Part shown: in pieces, positions 43,626 to 52,657 of the stretch
How the letters are laid out: every line of letters starts with the position of its first letter
Numbering within the stretch: position 1 is the first letter of the stretch
From: Pseudoteredinibacter isoporae
Lineage (GTDB): Bacteria; Pseudomonadota; Gammaproteobacteria; Pseudomonadales; Cellvibrionaceae
DNA length: 64,000 bases
Direction of reading: 5' to 3'
Assembly (NCBI RefSeq): GCF_011602085.1
Contig: NZ_JAAONY010000002.1
Span: 868,001-932,000 of the forward strand
The notes under the pieces: model-generated
The model's input: only the letters and a program-made list of their open reading frames with translations
Database searches by the model: none
What the model was told of the DNA's origin: nothing
Position numbers and translations under genes: made by a program

Positions 43626-44480
43626 CTAAGGCAGCAACCTTTCTTTTAGCCATTGCTTGGGGGTTTTGCCTAGGCGTTTCTTGAATACCCTCGCCAATGA
43701 AGAGGCATTGTCATAGCCAACATCATTGGCCACCAACCCCACCGGGCGGTTTTTCTGCAACAAACCCTGGGCCATGGCCAACCGTAAATCGGTAAGATAA
43801 TCCATTGGCGCCTTACCAAGAGTTTCCTTGAACAGGGCTGCAAACTTTGAGCGTGACATAGCCACACTGTCCGCCATGCCCTCCACTGTCCAGTCATCCT
43901 CCGGGCGTTCCTGAAGCGACTTAATCAGAGGCGCGAGCGCCGGGTGAGCACTGCCGGCCAGCAGAGACAGTTCCAATGTGCCCGTCACCATGACATGCCG
44001 CAGTATCTGCACCATAAACACATCGCAAAGACGGTTGATCACCAACTGACGTCCCTGCTTTTCCGTAAAGGCTTCATTAAAAATCAACTTGGCGGTGTGA
44101 CTGACTTCAGGGTCTTCCTCAACATCAATAAACAAAAACTTGGGCAGGTTATCAACCAGAGCGGCTTTTTGATGGGGTTGAAATTTTATTGACGCGCAGA
44201 CCAGCTCAGCCTCATGGGAATCTTCCACTTGAATGTGGTGGTTGCCGCCTTCGGGCAAGAAAATCACGGAAGCGCGATTAAGAACCACCCGGTGCCCCTG
44301 ATCAGTGGTAAAGACCATGGTGCCGGATTTCAAAAAATGCAATTGTCCGGCCTTCTCCTGAGCATCAAAGGCCTGCAAGCCACAGAGGCTGCCGCTGAAA
44401 AACACTTCGGCATTCAAATCCAGATCTTGCAGTAATTCACTCAGCGAATCCACACAGTCCTCCCATTGGACGATTTGCAC
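43626..44480 (-). CDS. AraC-family regulator with a cupin-type sensor domain
   Basis: About 284 residues. An N-terminal cupin-like domain (VFFSGSLCGLQAFDAQEKAG, LHFLKSGTMVF, LPEGGNHHIQV) precedes two C-terminal helix-turn-helix motifs (VEGMADSVAMSRSKFAALFKE and ANDVGYDNASSLARVFKKRLG). The group includes regulators of oxidoreductase and detoxification genes. The GTG start at 44480 has no clear ribosome-binding site, so the true start may be a little upstream. It is divergent from the YHS-thioredoxin-bufferin operon and may control it. Confidence 0.88.
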   Translation of the reverse strand: MQIVQWEDCVDSLSELLQDLDLNAEVFFSGSLCGLQAFDAQEKAGQLHFLKSGTMVFTTDQGHRVVLNRASVIFLPEGGNHHIQVEDSHEAELVCASIKFQPHQKAALVDNLPKFLFIDVEEDPEVSHTAKLIFNEAFTEKQGRQLVINRLCDVFMVQILRHVMVTGTLELSLLAGSAHPALAPLIKSLQERPEDDWTVEGMADSVAMSRSKFAALFKETLGKAPMDYLTDLRLAMAQGLLQKNRPVGLVANDVGYDNASSLARVFKKRLGKTPKQWLKERLLP

Positions 44481-44497
44481 ATTTTTGGACGATTTGC
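44466..44497. repeat. 13-bp direct repeat at the AraC gene start
   Basis: TTGGACGATTTGC occurs at 44466-44478 and again at 44485-44497, a 19-base period. The first copy overlaps the predicted start codon of the AraC gene, in the promoter region shared with the bufferin operon. AraC-family proteins bind direct repeats with roughly this spacing, so autoregulation is possible. Confidence 0.5.
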
Positions 44498-44669
44498 GTT
44501 TTTTTCTGGCGTTGTGGTGGCTTACCCCGCAGCCAATCTCCGTAATCTACTCACTAAGGACGCCGGGACAGGGTTTAGACACTCAATCTTGATCAAAGCG
44601 ATCGAGCAGGCCAGGTCAGCGGACGTTCCGGTTTAATACTACTCACAATTCCAAAAGAAGGAAATGACA

Positions 44670-45146
44670 ATGAAACTCTCGAACGTTTTAAAAGTAGCCG
44701 GTGCAGCCAGCGCCCTGATTTTCAGCAGCCTGAGCTGGGCAGCGTCAGTGAATACTGGCGCGAATGATGTGGCTATTCACGGCTACGATCCCGTTGCCTA
44801 CTTTACCAAAAACAAACCTGTCGAAGGTTCCGCCAAGTATACCGCGACTCACGACGGTGCTATTTACCGCTTCGCCAGCGAAAAGAACCGAGATCTGTTC
44901 AAGGCCGATGCGGATCGCTACGCACCACAATACGGCGGTTTCTGCGCCATGGGTGTTGCCCTGAATAAAAAGCTGAACGTCGACCCGGCTGCGTTCTACA
45001 TCGAAGACAACAAACTGTATTTGAACCTGAACAAAAACGTTCAGAAGAAATGGCTGCAGGATGTTCCTGGCAATCTGAAAACCGCTGACCGCATCTGGAA
45101 TGGCATTGAAGATCTGTCAGTTGAAACCGTGAATGCCGAGGACTGA
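44670..45146 (+). CDS. Exported YHS-domain protein
   Basis: 158 residues from ATG 44670, with AAGGAA six bases upstream (ATG 44664 sits on that site and is unlikely). A signal peptide ends near SLSWA. The mature protein has the YHS-type block VAIHGYDPVAYFTKNKPVEGS and YAPQYGGFCAMGVA. YHS domains are linked to metal handling, including copper enzymes and copper ATPases. The gene is first in a run of six same-strand genes leading into the bufferin genes, so a periplasmic copper role is inferred. Confidence 0.85.
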   Translation: MKLSNVLKVAGAASALIFSSLSWAASVNTGANDVAIHGYDPVAYFTKNKPVEGSAKYTATHDGAIYRFASEKNRDLFKADADRYAPQYGGFCAMGVALNKKLNVDPAAFYIEDNKLYLNLNKNVQKKWLQDVPGNLKTADRIWNGIEDLSVETVNAED

Positions 45147-45154
45147 GCCATCCT

Positions 45155-45484
45155 ATGAGCAACCGCTTGATTGAGCTTTCAAAAAGCGGGCACACATCGA
45201 ACCCACCACTGCTTCTGCTCTGGTTTAGCGCTCAGTGGTGTGGTCCCTGCCGAACCATGATTCCGGTATTCAATCAGGCTCAAGACAGCTACGCCGAAGT
45301 CATGAATATCATCAAGGTAGACGTTGATCAAGAGCAACAACTGGTCAGCGAGTTCGGCATCCGAGCCGTGCCATCGTTTGTTCTTGTTGGCCCAAATGGC
45401 GTTGTCGATTCGCGCTCCGGGCTCGCAGGATATGAAGAACTGAGCCAGTGGTTCGATCACCATCTGGCCACGTTTCAAAACTGA
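45155..45484 (+). CDS. Thioredoxin-like protein
   Basis: 109 residues with no signal peptide. The redox motif is WCGPC, in [12 protein letters not shown], and the cis-proline loop is AVPSF. The fold matches a cytoplasmic thioredoxin that reduces protein disulfides. It starts eight bases after the YHS gene and is 53 bases before bufA, so it is probably co-transcribed. In this setting it may keep cysteine-rich precursor or maturation proteins reduced before export; that is inference. Confidence 0.9.
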   Translation: MSNRLIELSKSGHTSNPPLLLLWFSAQWCGPCRTMIPVFNQAQDSYAEVMNIIKVDVDQEQQLVSEFGIRAVPSFVLVGPNGVVDSRSGLAGYEELSQWFDHHLATFQN

Positions 45485-45537
45485 AAACCCAAACCCAGAA
45501 AATGCCCCGAAAGGCTTTTCAGAATGAGGAAACTGAT

Positions 45538-45828
45538 ATGAATCAGAAACAAAAAATTGCCAGCGCCGCTTTGGCTCTGGCCTTGGCAACTGCCGTTGTA
45601 GCGCCAACTCATGCCGCCGGTAAAGAAAAGTGCTATGGCATCGCCGAAGCCGGTCAAAACGACTGCGGTAACCTCGCAGGGACTCACTCCTGCGCGGGTC
45701 AATCCACCGTCGATAACGATCCTGGTGAATGGAAGCTGGTTGCCAAAGGCACCTGCGAAAGCGTTGGTGGCATGTTAAAAGCCGAAGCCAAAAAGCGTTA
45801 CGAAGAAGCCAAGAAAGCGAAGTCCTAA
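45538..45828 (+). CDS. bufA: Bufferin precursor BufA1 (DUF2282)
   Basis: 96 residues from ATG 45538, with GAGGAA seven bases upstream. An unusually long signal peptide (cleavage near residues 26-27) is followed by a core with exactly four cysteines: C32, C43, C52 and C73, in [21 protein letters not shown] and KGTCESVGG. The tail is Lys/Ala-rich. Bufferins are ribosomally made peptides whose central cysteines are converted to copper-binding thiooxazoles by a DUF692 enzyme before export. The following genes supply that enzyme and partner. Codon use is ordinary. Confidence 0.92.
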   Translation: MNQKQKIASAALALALATAVVAPTHAAGKEKCYGIAEAGQNDCGNLAGTHSCAGQSTVDNDPGEWKLVAKGTCESVGGMLKAEAKKRYEEAKKAKS

Positions 45829-45858
45829 GCCGAGCAAGTGTAATACGAGGAATCCACC

Positions 45859-46791
45859 ATGCCCCAAGGAAAGTCAGCGAGTATCAATGCCAGACATCCA
45901 TCTGCCTCCCCAGGCACCGAAGGCTGGGTAGGTGTGGGCTTGCGTCACCCTCACTATCGCGATGCGATTGAGGGGAATAATAACGCGGTGGATTTTCTCG
46001 AAGTACACGCGGAGAACTTTTTTGCTGAAGGCGGAATACTGCCATCGATTCTTGAGGACGTCGCCAATCAATACGCCATTAGCCTGCACTCTACGTCGAT
46101 GGGCCTGGGCTCTGCCAGCGGTATCAATGACGGGTATTTACGACGCCTTTCAAACCTGGCAGACCGGATAAACCCGGTATTGATTTCTGATCACGCCAGC
46201 TTCGCCTGGAGTCAGTATCAGGGTCATGATGTTCACGCCGGTGATTTATTACCCCTCGAATTCAGCCAAACCGGCTTGCAGGTCATGATCGATAATGTTG
46301 ATCGAGTTCAGCAGCTGTTGGGCAGAAACATACTGGTGGAAAACCTGTCAGCCTATATCGATTTGGGTCCAGGGGAATTTCAGGAAACCGAATTTCTTTC
46401 CGAGCTTGCCCATCGAACAGCCTGTGGTTTGTTGTTGGATCTGAACAATCTTCTGGTCAATGCCCATAACTTTTCCCAGGAACCTGCGCTGACAGCGTGC
46501 ATGCGGTGGTTGGATCAAATTCCCCGGGATATCGTGGGGGAAATTCACCTAGCAGGCTACACACCAGCTGGTGAAGGCAAACTGATTGTTGACGATCACA
46601 GCCAGGCAGTGTCCGAAGAATGCTGGACTTTGTATCGCTACGCTATTCAACGATTCGGCCCGGTTATCACACTGATTGAATGGGACAACGATTTACCCAA
46701 ATGGGATGAACTTTTACAGCAGGCACAATTCGCCAAACAAATTATCGCTGAAGAATGCACCGCAATAGCCATTCCGGGGAGCATCAGATGA
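45859..46791 (+). CDS. bufB: DUF692 multinuclear iron oxidase BufB (MNIO)
   Basis: 310 residues. TIM-barrel protein of the DUF692/MNIO family, starting VGVGLRHPHYRDA and containing FLEVHAENFF, SLHSTSMGLGS, LISDHASFAW, VENLSAY, LLLDLNNLLVNAHN and GEIHLAGY. The conserved His, Asp, Asn and Glu residues in these blocks form the di- or tri-iron site. MNIOs modify cysteines of partner peptides with oxygen; here the substrate is BufA. GAGGAA lies before the ATG. It overlaps bufC by four bases. Confidence 0.93.
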   Translation: MPQGKSASINARHPSASPGTEGWVGVGLRHPHYRDAIEGNNNAVDFLEVHAENFFAEGGILPSILEDVANQYAISLHSTSMGLGSASGINDGYLRRLSNLADRINPVLISDHASFAWSQYQGHDVHAGDLLPLEFSQTGLQVMIDNVDRVQQLLGRNILVENLSAYIDLGPGEFQETEFLSELAHRTACGLLLDLNNLLVNAHNFSQEPALTACMRWLDQIPRDIVGEIHLAGYTPAGEGKLIVDDHSQAVSEECWTLYRYAIQRFGPVITLIEWDNDLPKWDELLQQAQFAKQIIAEECTAIAIPGSIR

Positions 46792-47570
46792 AACAAGTCC
46801 ATTCATCAAGCGAACGGGCACAACTGGCCCGGCGCCAAGCTCAATTGGTAGATCGTATTTTTTGCCTGAAAGAAAACCAGAGTAAAGGCTTAGCCATCTA
46901 TCAAAACAATTTACGCTTTACCGCAGCACGCGCCCTGAGCATCAGTTACCCCGTCCTGGAGAAGCTTCTGGGCCAGGAAACCATGGTGGCGTTGGCACAA
47001 AGCCTGCTGCAACAGGAAAGCCCCAACAGTGGTGACTGGGCAGACTGGGGTGGTCAACTGGCGGAATTTATCGGAAATACTGAATTCATTCAGGATCACC
47101 CTTATGTGGATGATATTGCCCGCCTTGAGTGGAAATTGCATGAACTGGGACGACAAAGAAGTTCCACACTCGAACGGGACAGCCTGGCCCTTTTGGAAAG
47201 TCACGATCTGGAAAATGTTCATATTGAACTGAACCCGGATATTGATATTTACCACAGCGCATTGCCTGTTGATCAGATCTGGCTGGCCCATGATGCCATT
47301 GAAAACGCGTCAGCTTTGGATGAAACCGCTCTGGCGGAAGCGTTTCGGCAGTATCCCGGCGAATGCTTTCTATTGCTTTACCGAAGGCAATACAAGCCCG
47401 ATCTGCTTCGACTTAATGAAGACACGTTTTATTGGTTCCAGGATATTAAACAGGGGTTAAACCTGGAACAGCTGCTCGACCGACACCCCGAATTTGACTT
47501 TGTGCACTGGCTTGCGAAAGCCGTTGAAAACAACTGGATACATCGCCTGAAACCTGCTCACTCACTTTAA
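46788..47570 (+). CDS. bufC: DUF2063 partner protein BufC
   Basis: 260 residues from ATG 46788, which overlaps the bufB stop and has GGGGAG upstream. The N-terminal part contains the DUF2063 pattern GLAIYQNNLRFTAARALSISYPVLEKLLG and YVDDIARLEWKLHELGRQ. The C-terminal part resembles the partner domains that hold the precursor for the MNIO enzyme. BufC binds BufA and BufB and is needed for modification. It is cytoplasmic. Confidence 0.9.
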   Translation: MKQVHSSSERAQLARRQAQLVDRIFCLKENQSKGLAIYQNNLRFTAARALSISYPVLEKLLGQETMVALAQSLLQQESPNSGDWADWGGQLAEFIGNTEFIQDHPYVDDIARLEWKLHELGRQRSSTLERDSLALLESHDLENVHIELNPDIDIYHSALPVDQIWLAHDAIENASALDETALAEAFRQYPGECFLLLYRRQYKPDLLRLNEDTFYWFQDIKQGLNLEQLLDRHPEFDFVHWLAKAVENNWIHRLKPAHSL

Positions 47571-47603
47571 GAGCAGAACATTCGGACAACAGGAGAACTT
47601 GAA

Positions 47604-48071
47604 ATGAACGCTATGATTCAATCCATTTATACACCTTACCAGCGTATTGCCGAGAAGATGCAACTGTTACACCCAGTGGCAGCGCTGCTCTCAAGACTTT
47701 ATATCGCCAAGGTATTCTTTGTCGCCGGCTGGTTAAAAATTCAAGACTGGGATACCACCCTGTTTCTATTCGAAGAAGAGTATCAGGTGCCGTTTCTGCC
47801 CTTTGAATTAGCGGCCTACCTAGGCACTGCCGGAGAATTGATTTTTCCCGTGTTGCTGGCTTTGGGTCTGGCCAGCCGTTTTGCGGCCCTCGGTCTGACC
47901 GTAGTGAATATCGTCGCAGTGATCAGCCTGGCGGAAATTGCTCCTGCTGCACTGTACCTGCATGTTATCTGGGGCGTTCTGCTTGCTCAGATTGTGATAT
48001 ACGGTGCAGGCTTCTTTTCGGCAGACCGGTTTTTAAAACGTCACACAGAAGCTTCTCAGACACACTCATAA
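47604..48071 (+). CDS. DoxX-family membrane protein of the bufferin operon
   Basis: 155 residues with four hydrophobic segments. Family blocks are LLSRLYIAKVFFVAGWLKI, FELAAYLGTAGELIFPVLLALGL and an AALYLHVIWGVLLAQIVIYGAG last helix pair. DoxX proteins often close bufferin-type operons (BufD), where their job is unclear; redox chemistry in the inner membrane is a common proposal. Spacing of 33 bases after bufC and the following terminator mark it as the last gene. Confidence 0.85.
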   Translation: MNAMIQSIYTPYQRIAEKMQLLHPVAALLSRLYIAKVFFVAGWLKIQDWDTTLFLFEEEYQVPFLPFELAAYLGTAGELIFPVLLALGLASRFAALGLTVVNIVAVISLAEIAPAALYLHVIWGVLLAQIVIYGAGFFSADRFLKRHTEASQTHS

Positions 48072-48087
48072 ACGCTGAAACCAGTTG

Positions 48088-48121
48088 CAGAGCTAATCGT
48101 TCGATTAGCTCTGCTGTTTAA
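48088..48121 (+). terminator. Rho-independent terminator after the bufferin operon
   Basis: A perfect 12-bp stem, CAGAGCTAATCG with CGATTAGCTCTG around a TT turn, is followed by CTGTTT. It lies 16 bases after the DoxX stop. The symmetric stem may also stop the convergent RND gene transcript. Confidence 0.85.
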
Positions 48122-48229
48122 ACCCGCTCACAACTTCATGCGACTTCCGGTAATAGTCACCAGCCGAGAGTTTGGAAGACCAACAAACTCATCCCAAGCA
48201 ACGGAATACAGTTCGGCAATGCCCATCTC

Positions 48230-51200
48230 CTACTTCTGAAAACGTTTTGCGATTTCATCTTTTTGAACCAGAATCAGTGGAATAAGTATTAAGGTAATCG
48301 CGGTACCAAAAAGCTCACCAAAGGCAAGTGACACCGCTGCGGGAATTAAATATTGCGCTTGTTCCGAGGTTTCGAGCATCAGCGGCAATAAGCCCAGAAC
48401 AGTGGTGACCGTAGTCAGAAAAATGGCCTGGAAACGATCCCGACAAGCCAGTCTGGCGGCTTCAAATGACGTTTCGCCATTGTCTCGATGTTCGTTATAG
48501 CGAACCACCAACACAAGAGAGTCATTGACGATAATACCGCTGAGTGCCATCAAACCAAACAGGGACATCAAGCTCACCGGCAAGCCCATTAACATATGCC
48601 CCCATATCGCCCCTACCGCCCCAAACGGCACAATAGAAATAATGATGAGCGGCTTTACATAAGATTTCAGCGGAATGGCAATCAGGACATAAATCATAAA
48701 CATGGCAATATAAAACGCTTCTTTTAAGCGTGATTTAATGCTCTGCCCTTCTTCAAGTTCGCCTCCGGCACTCAAGCGTACATCCGGGTGTTCGTCGTGG
48801 ATCTCGCGTTCAAAATAGCCCAAAACATCACGATAAAGCTGCTCGGATGACGTTCGGGATTTATCCAGCCCTGCATAAATACGAATAACATTGGCGCGAT
48901 TTAACCTCTCGATTCCCTCGCTCGCATAACCCGATTGGGTTTCAGCCAGTTCTGACAAATCGTATTCTTGCTGCTGTTCGCTCGATATTTTCATATTGAC
49001 AAAGTCAGCAATGGAATCGCGCTCTTCGTCTGATGCCTTGAGCCAAACACGAACTTCTTCCGTGTCGCGGTAAAAGCGATAAACCTCTGTGCCCGCCAAG
49101 CGTGATTTCACAGTGTCGGCCAGGGAGCGCTCCGTGAAGCCCAACTCAAAAGCCATATCACTTGCATGAATATCCAACTGAGGTGATTGCCCCTGGGCAC
49201 TGTGTTTAATGCTGTGCACGCCCTCAACACGATGCATATAGTCACTGATTTTTTCGGCGACCTGCTTTAAGCGGTCTCGATCTCGCCCTTTTAACAGCAA
49301 TTCAAAACCGCCGGCCATATCTTCACTGGCCGAAATTCTCAGAGCATCGATGCCCTCCGGGGAGCCAATTCGCTTGCGCCATCGATTAACAATTTCCTGT
49401 TGCGGAAAATGTTCGCGCTGCTCAACCGGACTCAATTCGGCAAATATCTGAGCTTTAGTTGCACCCAGCATGACATAGAAGATGCTCTTCACGGGCCCTT
49501 GAGAAACGTTATGCTCCTGAGCCAGGGCGTCAGACAGTTCTGTGCCTTCACGAGCAATATCTGACAACACTTTCAAACCTTGCTCGGGGGGAAATTGGGC
49601 GTCGAAATCGATATCAAATTGAATCATGTCGCCCGGCACATCGGGAAAGAGAACCACTTTGACATGTTCCTGATAAACCAGATAGGCACAGGAAACAAGC
49701 AGCGAGAAAAACAACAGAAAGCTGCTGAACCGGTGCTTCAACAAGCGCTGCAAAGCCGGTAGGTAGAGTTTGTCACGAACACGGAACAAGGCCTGCTTAC
49801 AAAACCCTTGCAGTTTACCCCACTGCTTCAGAGCACTTCCCAGCTGGCCTTTGGGTGTGGCATCCAGATCGCCCATCAGGTGGGATGGCAGAATGAACTT
49901 GCTTTCCAGCAAAGAAAAAGCCACCGCCAGAATAACCACCACGGAAAATGTTCCGAGAATTTTTCCGATGGCACTGTCCAGCAACAGCAAGGGCGAGAAC
50001 GCTGCAATGGTCGTCAGGGCTCCAAACGTCGTCGCGACGGCCACTTTCTCCAACGCGAACCGGGTTGATTCAAATCGATCACTGGAGTGTTGTCGATGTT
50101 CATAGACACTTTCACCCACCACGACTGCATCATCCACCAGAGTGCCCAGGGACACGATAACGCCAAAGGTAGTAATATCATTGATCGAATAGTCTAGAAC
50201 ATTGAGACCCATGCTCCATACGGCTCCGGCCAAAGCAACCGGAATACCCACCGCGACCCAAAAAGCAATTTTAATCTGCAGAAACAACGCCAGAAGAATA
50301 AAAACAATGACCAGACCCTGCACCGCATTACTCTTAAGAAGATTCAGTCGATCCTGAATATAGGCACTGCTGTCGCCAAAGATGTAAAACTCTACTTTAC
50401 CTGAGGCGGTGTGCTGATATGCGGACAATTCCTGTTTAACCGCTTTGGAAATCTCCAGCAAGTTCTCTTTCTTGGCAATTAGAATTTCCAGAACGATGGC
50501 ATCCTGATTGCCCGTACGCACATAAATATGATCGTCCCTATAGCCATCTCGAACATCGGCAATATCAGATAAGCGAATCGGATCACTGTCTGCATAGTTT
50601 TTGACGATAATATTTTCATAGCTCTCGGCAGAATCCTTGCGGGTATTGCTTTTGACAAACACCCGCCCCGCTTCAGTGTCCAGATGCCCAAGCCCCTCAT
50701 TTAAAACCGACTGGCGAATGCTCTCGAAGACCTGCTGCCGGTTCAGCTCATGGCTATCCAACAGCTTTTTCTTTAAACCGATCACCAATTCCGCCTGCTT
50801 TTTACCAACAATTTTCACGCGGCTGATATTAGGGTTTTCGAGAAGCTGGTTTTTGAGCTTTCTTGCAGAGCCTTGCAGTAACTGCTGTTGCTTATCTGCA
50901 GCCAGAACGATATACAATGCCGGAAAGTCAAAATCGTTACTTTCCATCACCGGCCGCTCGGCATCAGCGGGCAAACCATAAATTGAATCCAGTCGCTCGC
51001 GAACATCGCTGCGCAACTGGGCCAGCTTATGGCCGGGATTACGTACGACATTAATCTGGGAAAAGCCGTTGGCCGACACTGAGTTAATTTTCTTGATGCC
51101 ATCGATGCCGGTAATGGCGTCTTCAATCTTGCGGGTGACCCGTTCTTCGACTTGTTCGGCCGACGCGTTCGGGTAAATTGTACTGACACTGACTGTATCG

Positions 51201-51328
51201 GCAGGTAATCGGGGAAAGCCCTCGATGCGCATGGAGGATAACGCCAGGCCACCTGCCAGCAACAAAAACAGCGCCAGCAGATTTGCCGCCACCGGATTCT
51301 TTAAAAACCAATACATTAGAAACTTCAT
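48230..51328 (-). CDS. RND efflux pump inner-membrane subunit (AcrB/MexF superfamily)
   Basis: 1032 residues, full length for an RND exporter. The N-terminus FLKNPVAANLLALFLLLAGGLAL gives the first of 12 helices. Two large periplasmic loops follow, and the proton-relay aspartates are in GTLVDDAVVVGESV. The C-terminal half ends in FLTTVTTVLGLLPLMLE and GTAITLILIPLIL. It exports drugs or lipids with the adaptor encoded immediately upstream. No TolC-type outer-membrane gene is nearby, so a shared TolC is expected. It is divergent from the lipid A-modification-like operon. Confidence 0.93.
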   Translation of the reverse strand: MKFLMYWFLKNPVAANLLALFLLLAGGLALSSMRIEGFPRLPADTVSVSTIYPNASAEQVEERVTRKIEDAITGIDGIKKINSVSANGFSQINVVRNPGHKLAQLRSDVRERLDSIYGLPADAERPVMESNDFDFPALYIVLAADKQQQLLQGSARKLKNQLLENPNISRVKIVGKKQAELVIGLKKKLLDSHELNRQQVFESIRQSVLNEGLGHLDTEAGRVFVKSNTRKDSAESYENIIVKNYADSDPIRLSDIADVRDGYRDDHIYVRTGNQDAIVLEILIAKKENLLEISKAVKQELSAYQHTASGKVEFYIFGDSSAYIQDRLNLLKSNAVQGLVIVFILLALFLQIKIAFWVAVGIPVALAGAVWSMGLNVLDYSINDITTFGVIVSLGTLVDDAVVVGESVYEHRQHSSDRFESTRFALEKVAVATTFGALTTIAAFSPLLLLDSAIGKILGTFSVVVILAVAFSLLESKFILPSHLMGDLDATPKGQLGSALKQWGKLQGFCKQALFRVRDKLYLPALQRLLKHRFSSFLLFFSLLVSCAYLVYQEHVKVVLFPDVPGDMIQFDIDFDAQFPPEQGLKVLSDIAREGTELSDALAQEHNVSQGPVKSIFYVMLGATKAQIFAELSPVEQREHFPQQEIVNRWRKRIGSPEGIDALRISASEDMAGGFELLLKGRDRDRLKQVAEKISDYMHRVEGVHSIKHSAQGQSPQLDIHASDMAFELGFTERSLADTVKSRLAGTEVYRFYRDTEEVRVWLKASDEERDSIADFVNMKISSEQQQEYDLSELAETQSGYASEGIERLNRANVIRIYAGLDKSRTSSEQLYRDVLGYFEREIHDEHPDVRLSAGGELEEGQSIKSRLKEAFYIAMFMIYVLIAIPLKSYVKPLIIISIVPFGAVGAIWGHMLMGLPVSLMSLFGLMALSGIIVNDSLVLVVRYNEHRDNGETSFEAARLACRDRFQAIFLTTVTTVLGLLPLMLETSEQAQYLIPAAVSLAFGELFGTAITLILIPLILVQKDEIAKRFQK

Positions 51329-52497
51329 CCTGCATTAGCCCCTTGTACAGTTGCGGCTTCAACCTTTTCACCTTCCGTCAGGCGAGCCAGGGGGTAGCGG
51401 ATGATTCTGAAGTGCGTATTTGACGAAGGAGCCGCGATCACAAAACGCTTCTGCAATGTATCCAAAATAGTGGCTTTGTGCTTTTGAAGGCGATTATCCG
51501 GGGAAACCGACCAGATATGCCCGTCACGGCTCAGGCTCGATTCCGGAACGGTCAAAGACGTTTCAAAGCTCCCTGCGGGCAGGTTGATGTAGACATAACT
51601 GCCCGACGCATGGCTCTGGGATTCGGGTTCAAGATAAACGCGATACTTGCGGCTTTTAGCGTCCAGATAATGTCCACCTGAACGAAACACAGCATGTGAT
51701 CTACGGGTTCCAGACAAATCTTCATAGCCCAAGGTCTGCTGCTTCCAATCCTCCGCTAATTGTGAAAACTGCTGTTCGGTTAGCTCCACAACAATGTGGT
51801 TTTCAACGCTTCGGGCCTCAAATAATTCGGTACCCGCTTCAACCCGCTGGCCATTTTCAATGAACCGTTTTACCAATAAGAGATCATAAGGAGCGTCAAT
51901 TCGCGTATCACTAAAACGCCGTTCGGCAACGGCCAAACCGTTCTCAGCGCTTTGCAGTCGAAGGTTGGACGCCTTTGTCTGTGGAATGTTAAGGGCTCGA
52001 TCACCGGGACGCTTAGTGGCAACCGATTTCCATTCATCACGTTTGATTCGCACCTTATCGACATCTTCACCATGATTCAGCTGTGCCTGCATCAGTTGAG
52101 AGCGCGCCTCCAGCACATCCCTCCGATATTCACGATCATCGATTTTTGCCAGCAACTGCCCTCGACTGATCATCGCCCCTTCCAGCGCATATTCCGGCAG
52201 TTCAAGAACCTGCCCCGCCACTCGCGCTCGAATATTCAAGCTGTGTTTGGGTACCAGTAAGCCTTTTACACAAAGCCGCTTTTGGTGAGGCCTCGTCTCC
52301 ACCTCGAGAACCGAGGGGCGATAGGCCAATGTGGTGGATGCTGAAGACATGACCTCTGAAGGTATCGCTTCTGAAGAAGCCGTATTCGGCTCGATCTCAT
52401 CGCCAATAAACAAGAGCGATACAACAAGCAGCGATAATGCCATCCCTATTCCTATCTTTATCCCCATCCTAGACGACAGGCGTTTTGACAATTTCAT
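51325..52497 (-). CDS. RND periplasmic adaptor (HlyD/AcrA family)
   Basis: 390 residues from ATG 52497, with GGAA six bases upstream; the longer frame from 52539 has no such site. One N-terminal hydrophobic segment is followed by a lipoyl/barrel-sandwich half (LNIRARVAGQVLELP and GAMISRGQLLAKIDDREY), a helical hairpin and the second half with DTRIDAPYDLLLVKRFIENGQRVEAGTELFEA. The stop overlaps the pump gene start (ATGA), so the two are coupled. The 160-base gap to the acyltransferase operon contains both promoters. Confidence 0.92.
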   Translation of the reverse strand: MKLSKRLSSRMGIKIGIGMALSLLVVSLLFIGDEIEPNTASSEAIPSEVMSSASTTLAYRPSVLEVETRPHQKRLCVKGLLVPKHSLNIRARVAGQVLELPEYALEGAMISRGQLLAKIDDREYRRDVLEARSQLMQAQLNHGEDVDKVRIKRDEWKSVATKRPGDRALNIPQTKASNLRLQSAENGLAVAERRFSDTRIDAPYDLLLVKRFIENGQRVEAGTELFEARSVENHIVVELTEQQFSQLAEDWKQQTLGYEDLSGTRRSHAVFRSGGHYLDAKSRKYRVYLEPESQSHASGSYVYINLPAGSFETSLTVPESSLSRDGHIWSVSPDNRLQKHKATILDTLQKRFVIAAPSSNTHFRIIRYPLARLTEGEKVEAATVQGANAG

Positions 52498-52657
52498 GCA
52501 ATTTCCAAACAATAATTTCAATGGTTGGAAATTGTACAAAGCCGCCGTTAATGCCTTGTTAATATTGAATTAAGAAGACATTAATTCCCTGCTGATAGCA
52601 TTTCCCGAAACTGATCTTTATATCGATTCACGACGGATTAACAGCGGGTTTCAAACA

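Noticed and set aside
48230-52497. A copper/silver CusBA-type pump linked to the bufferin operon
   Set aside because: The pump is separated from the bufferin genes by a terminator and opposite orientation, I see no methionine-rich metal relay, and it faces the lipid-modification operon instead.
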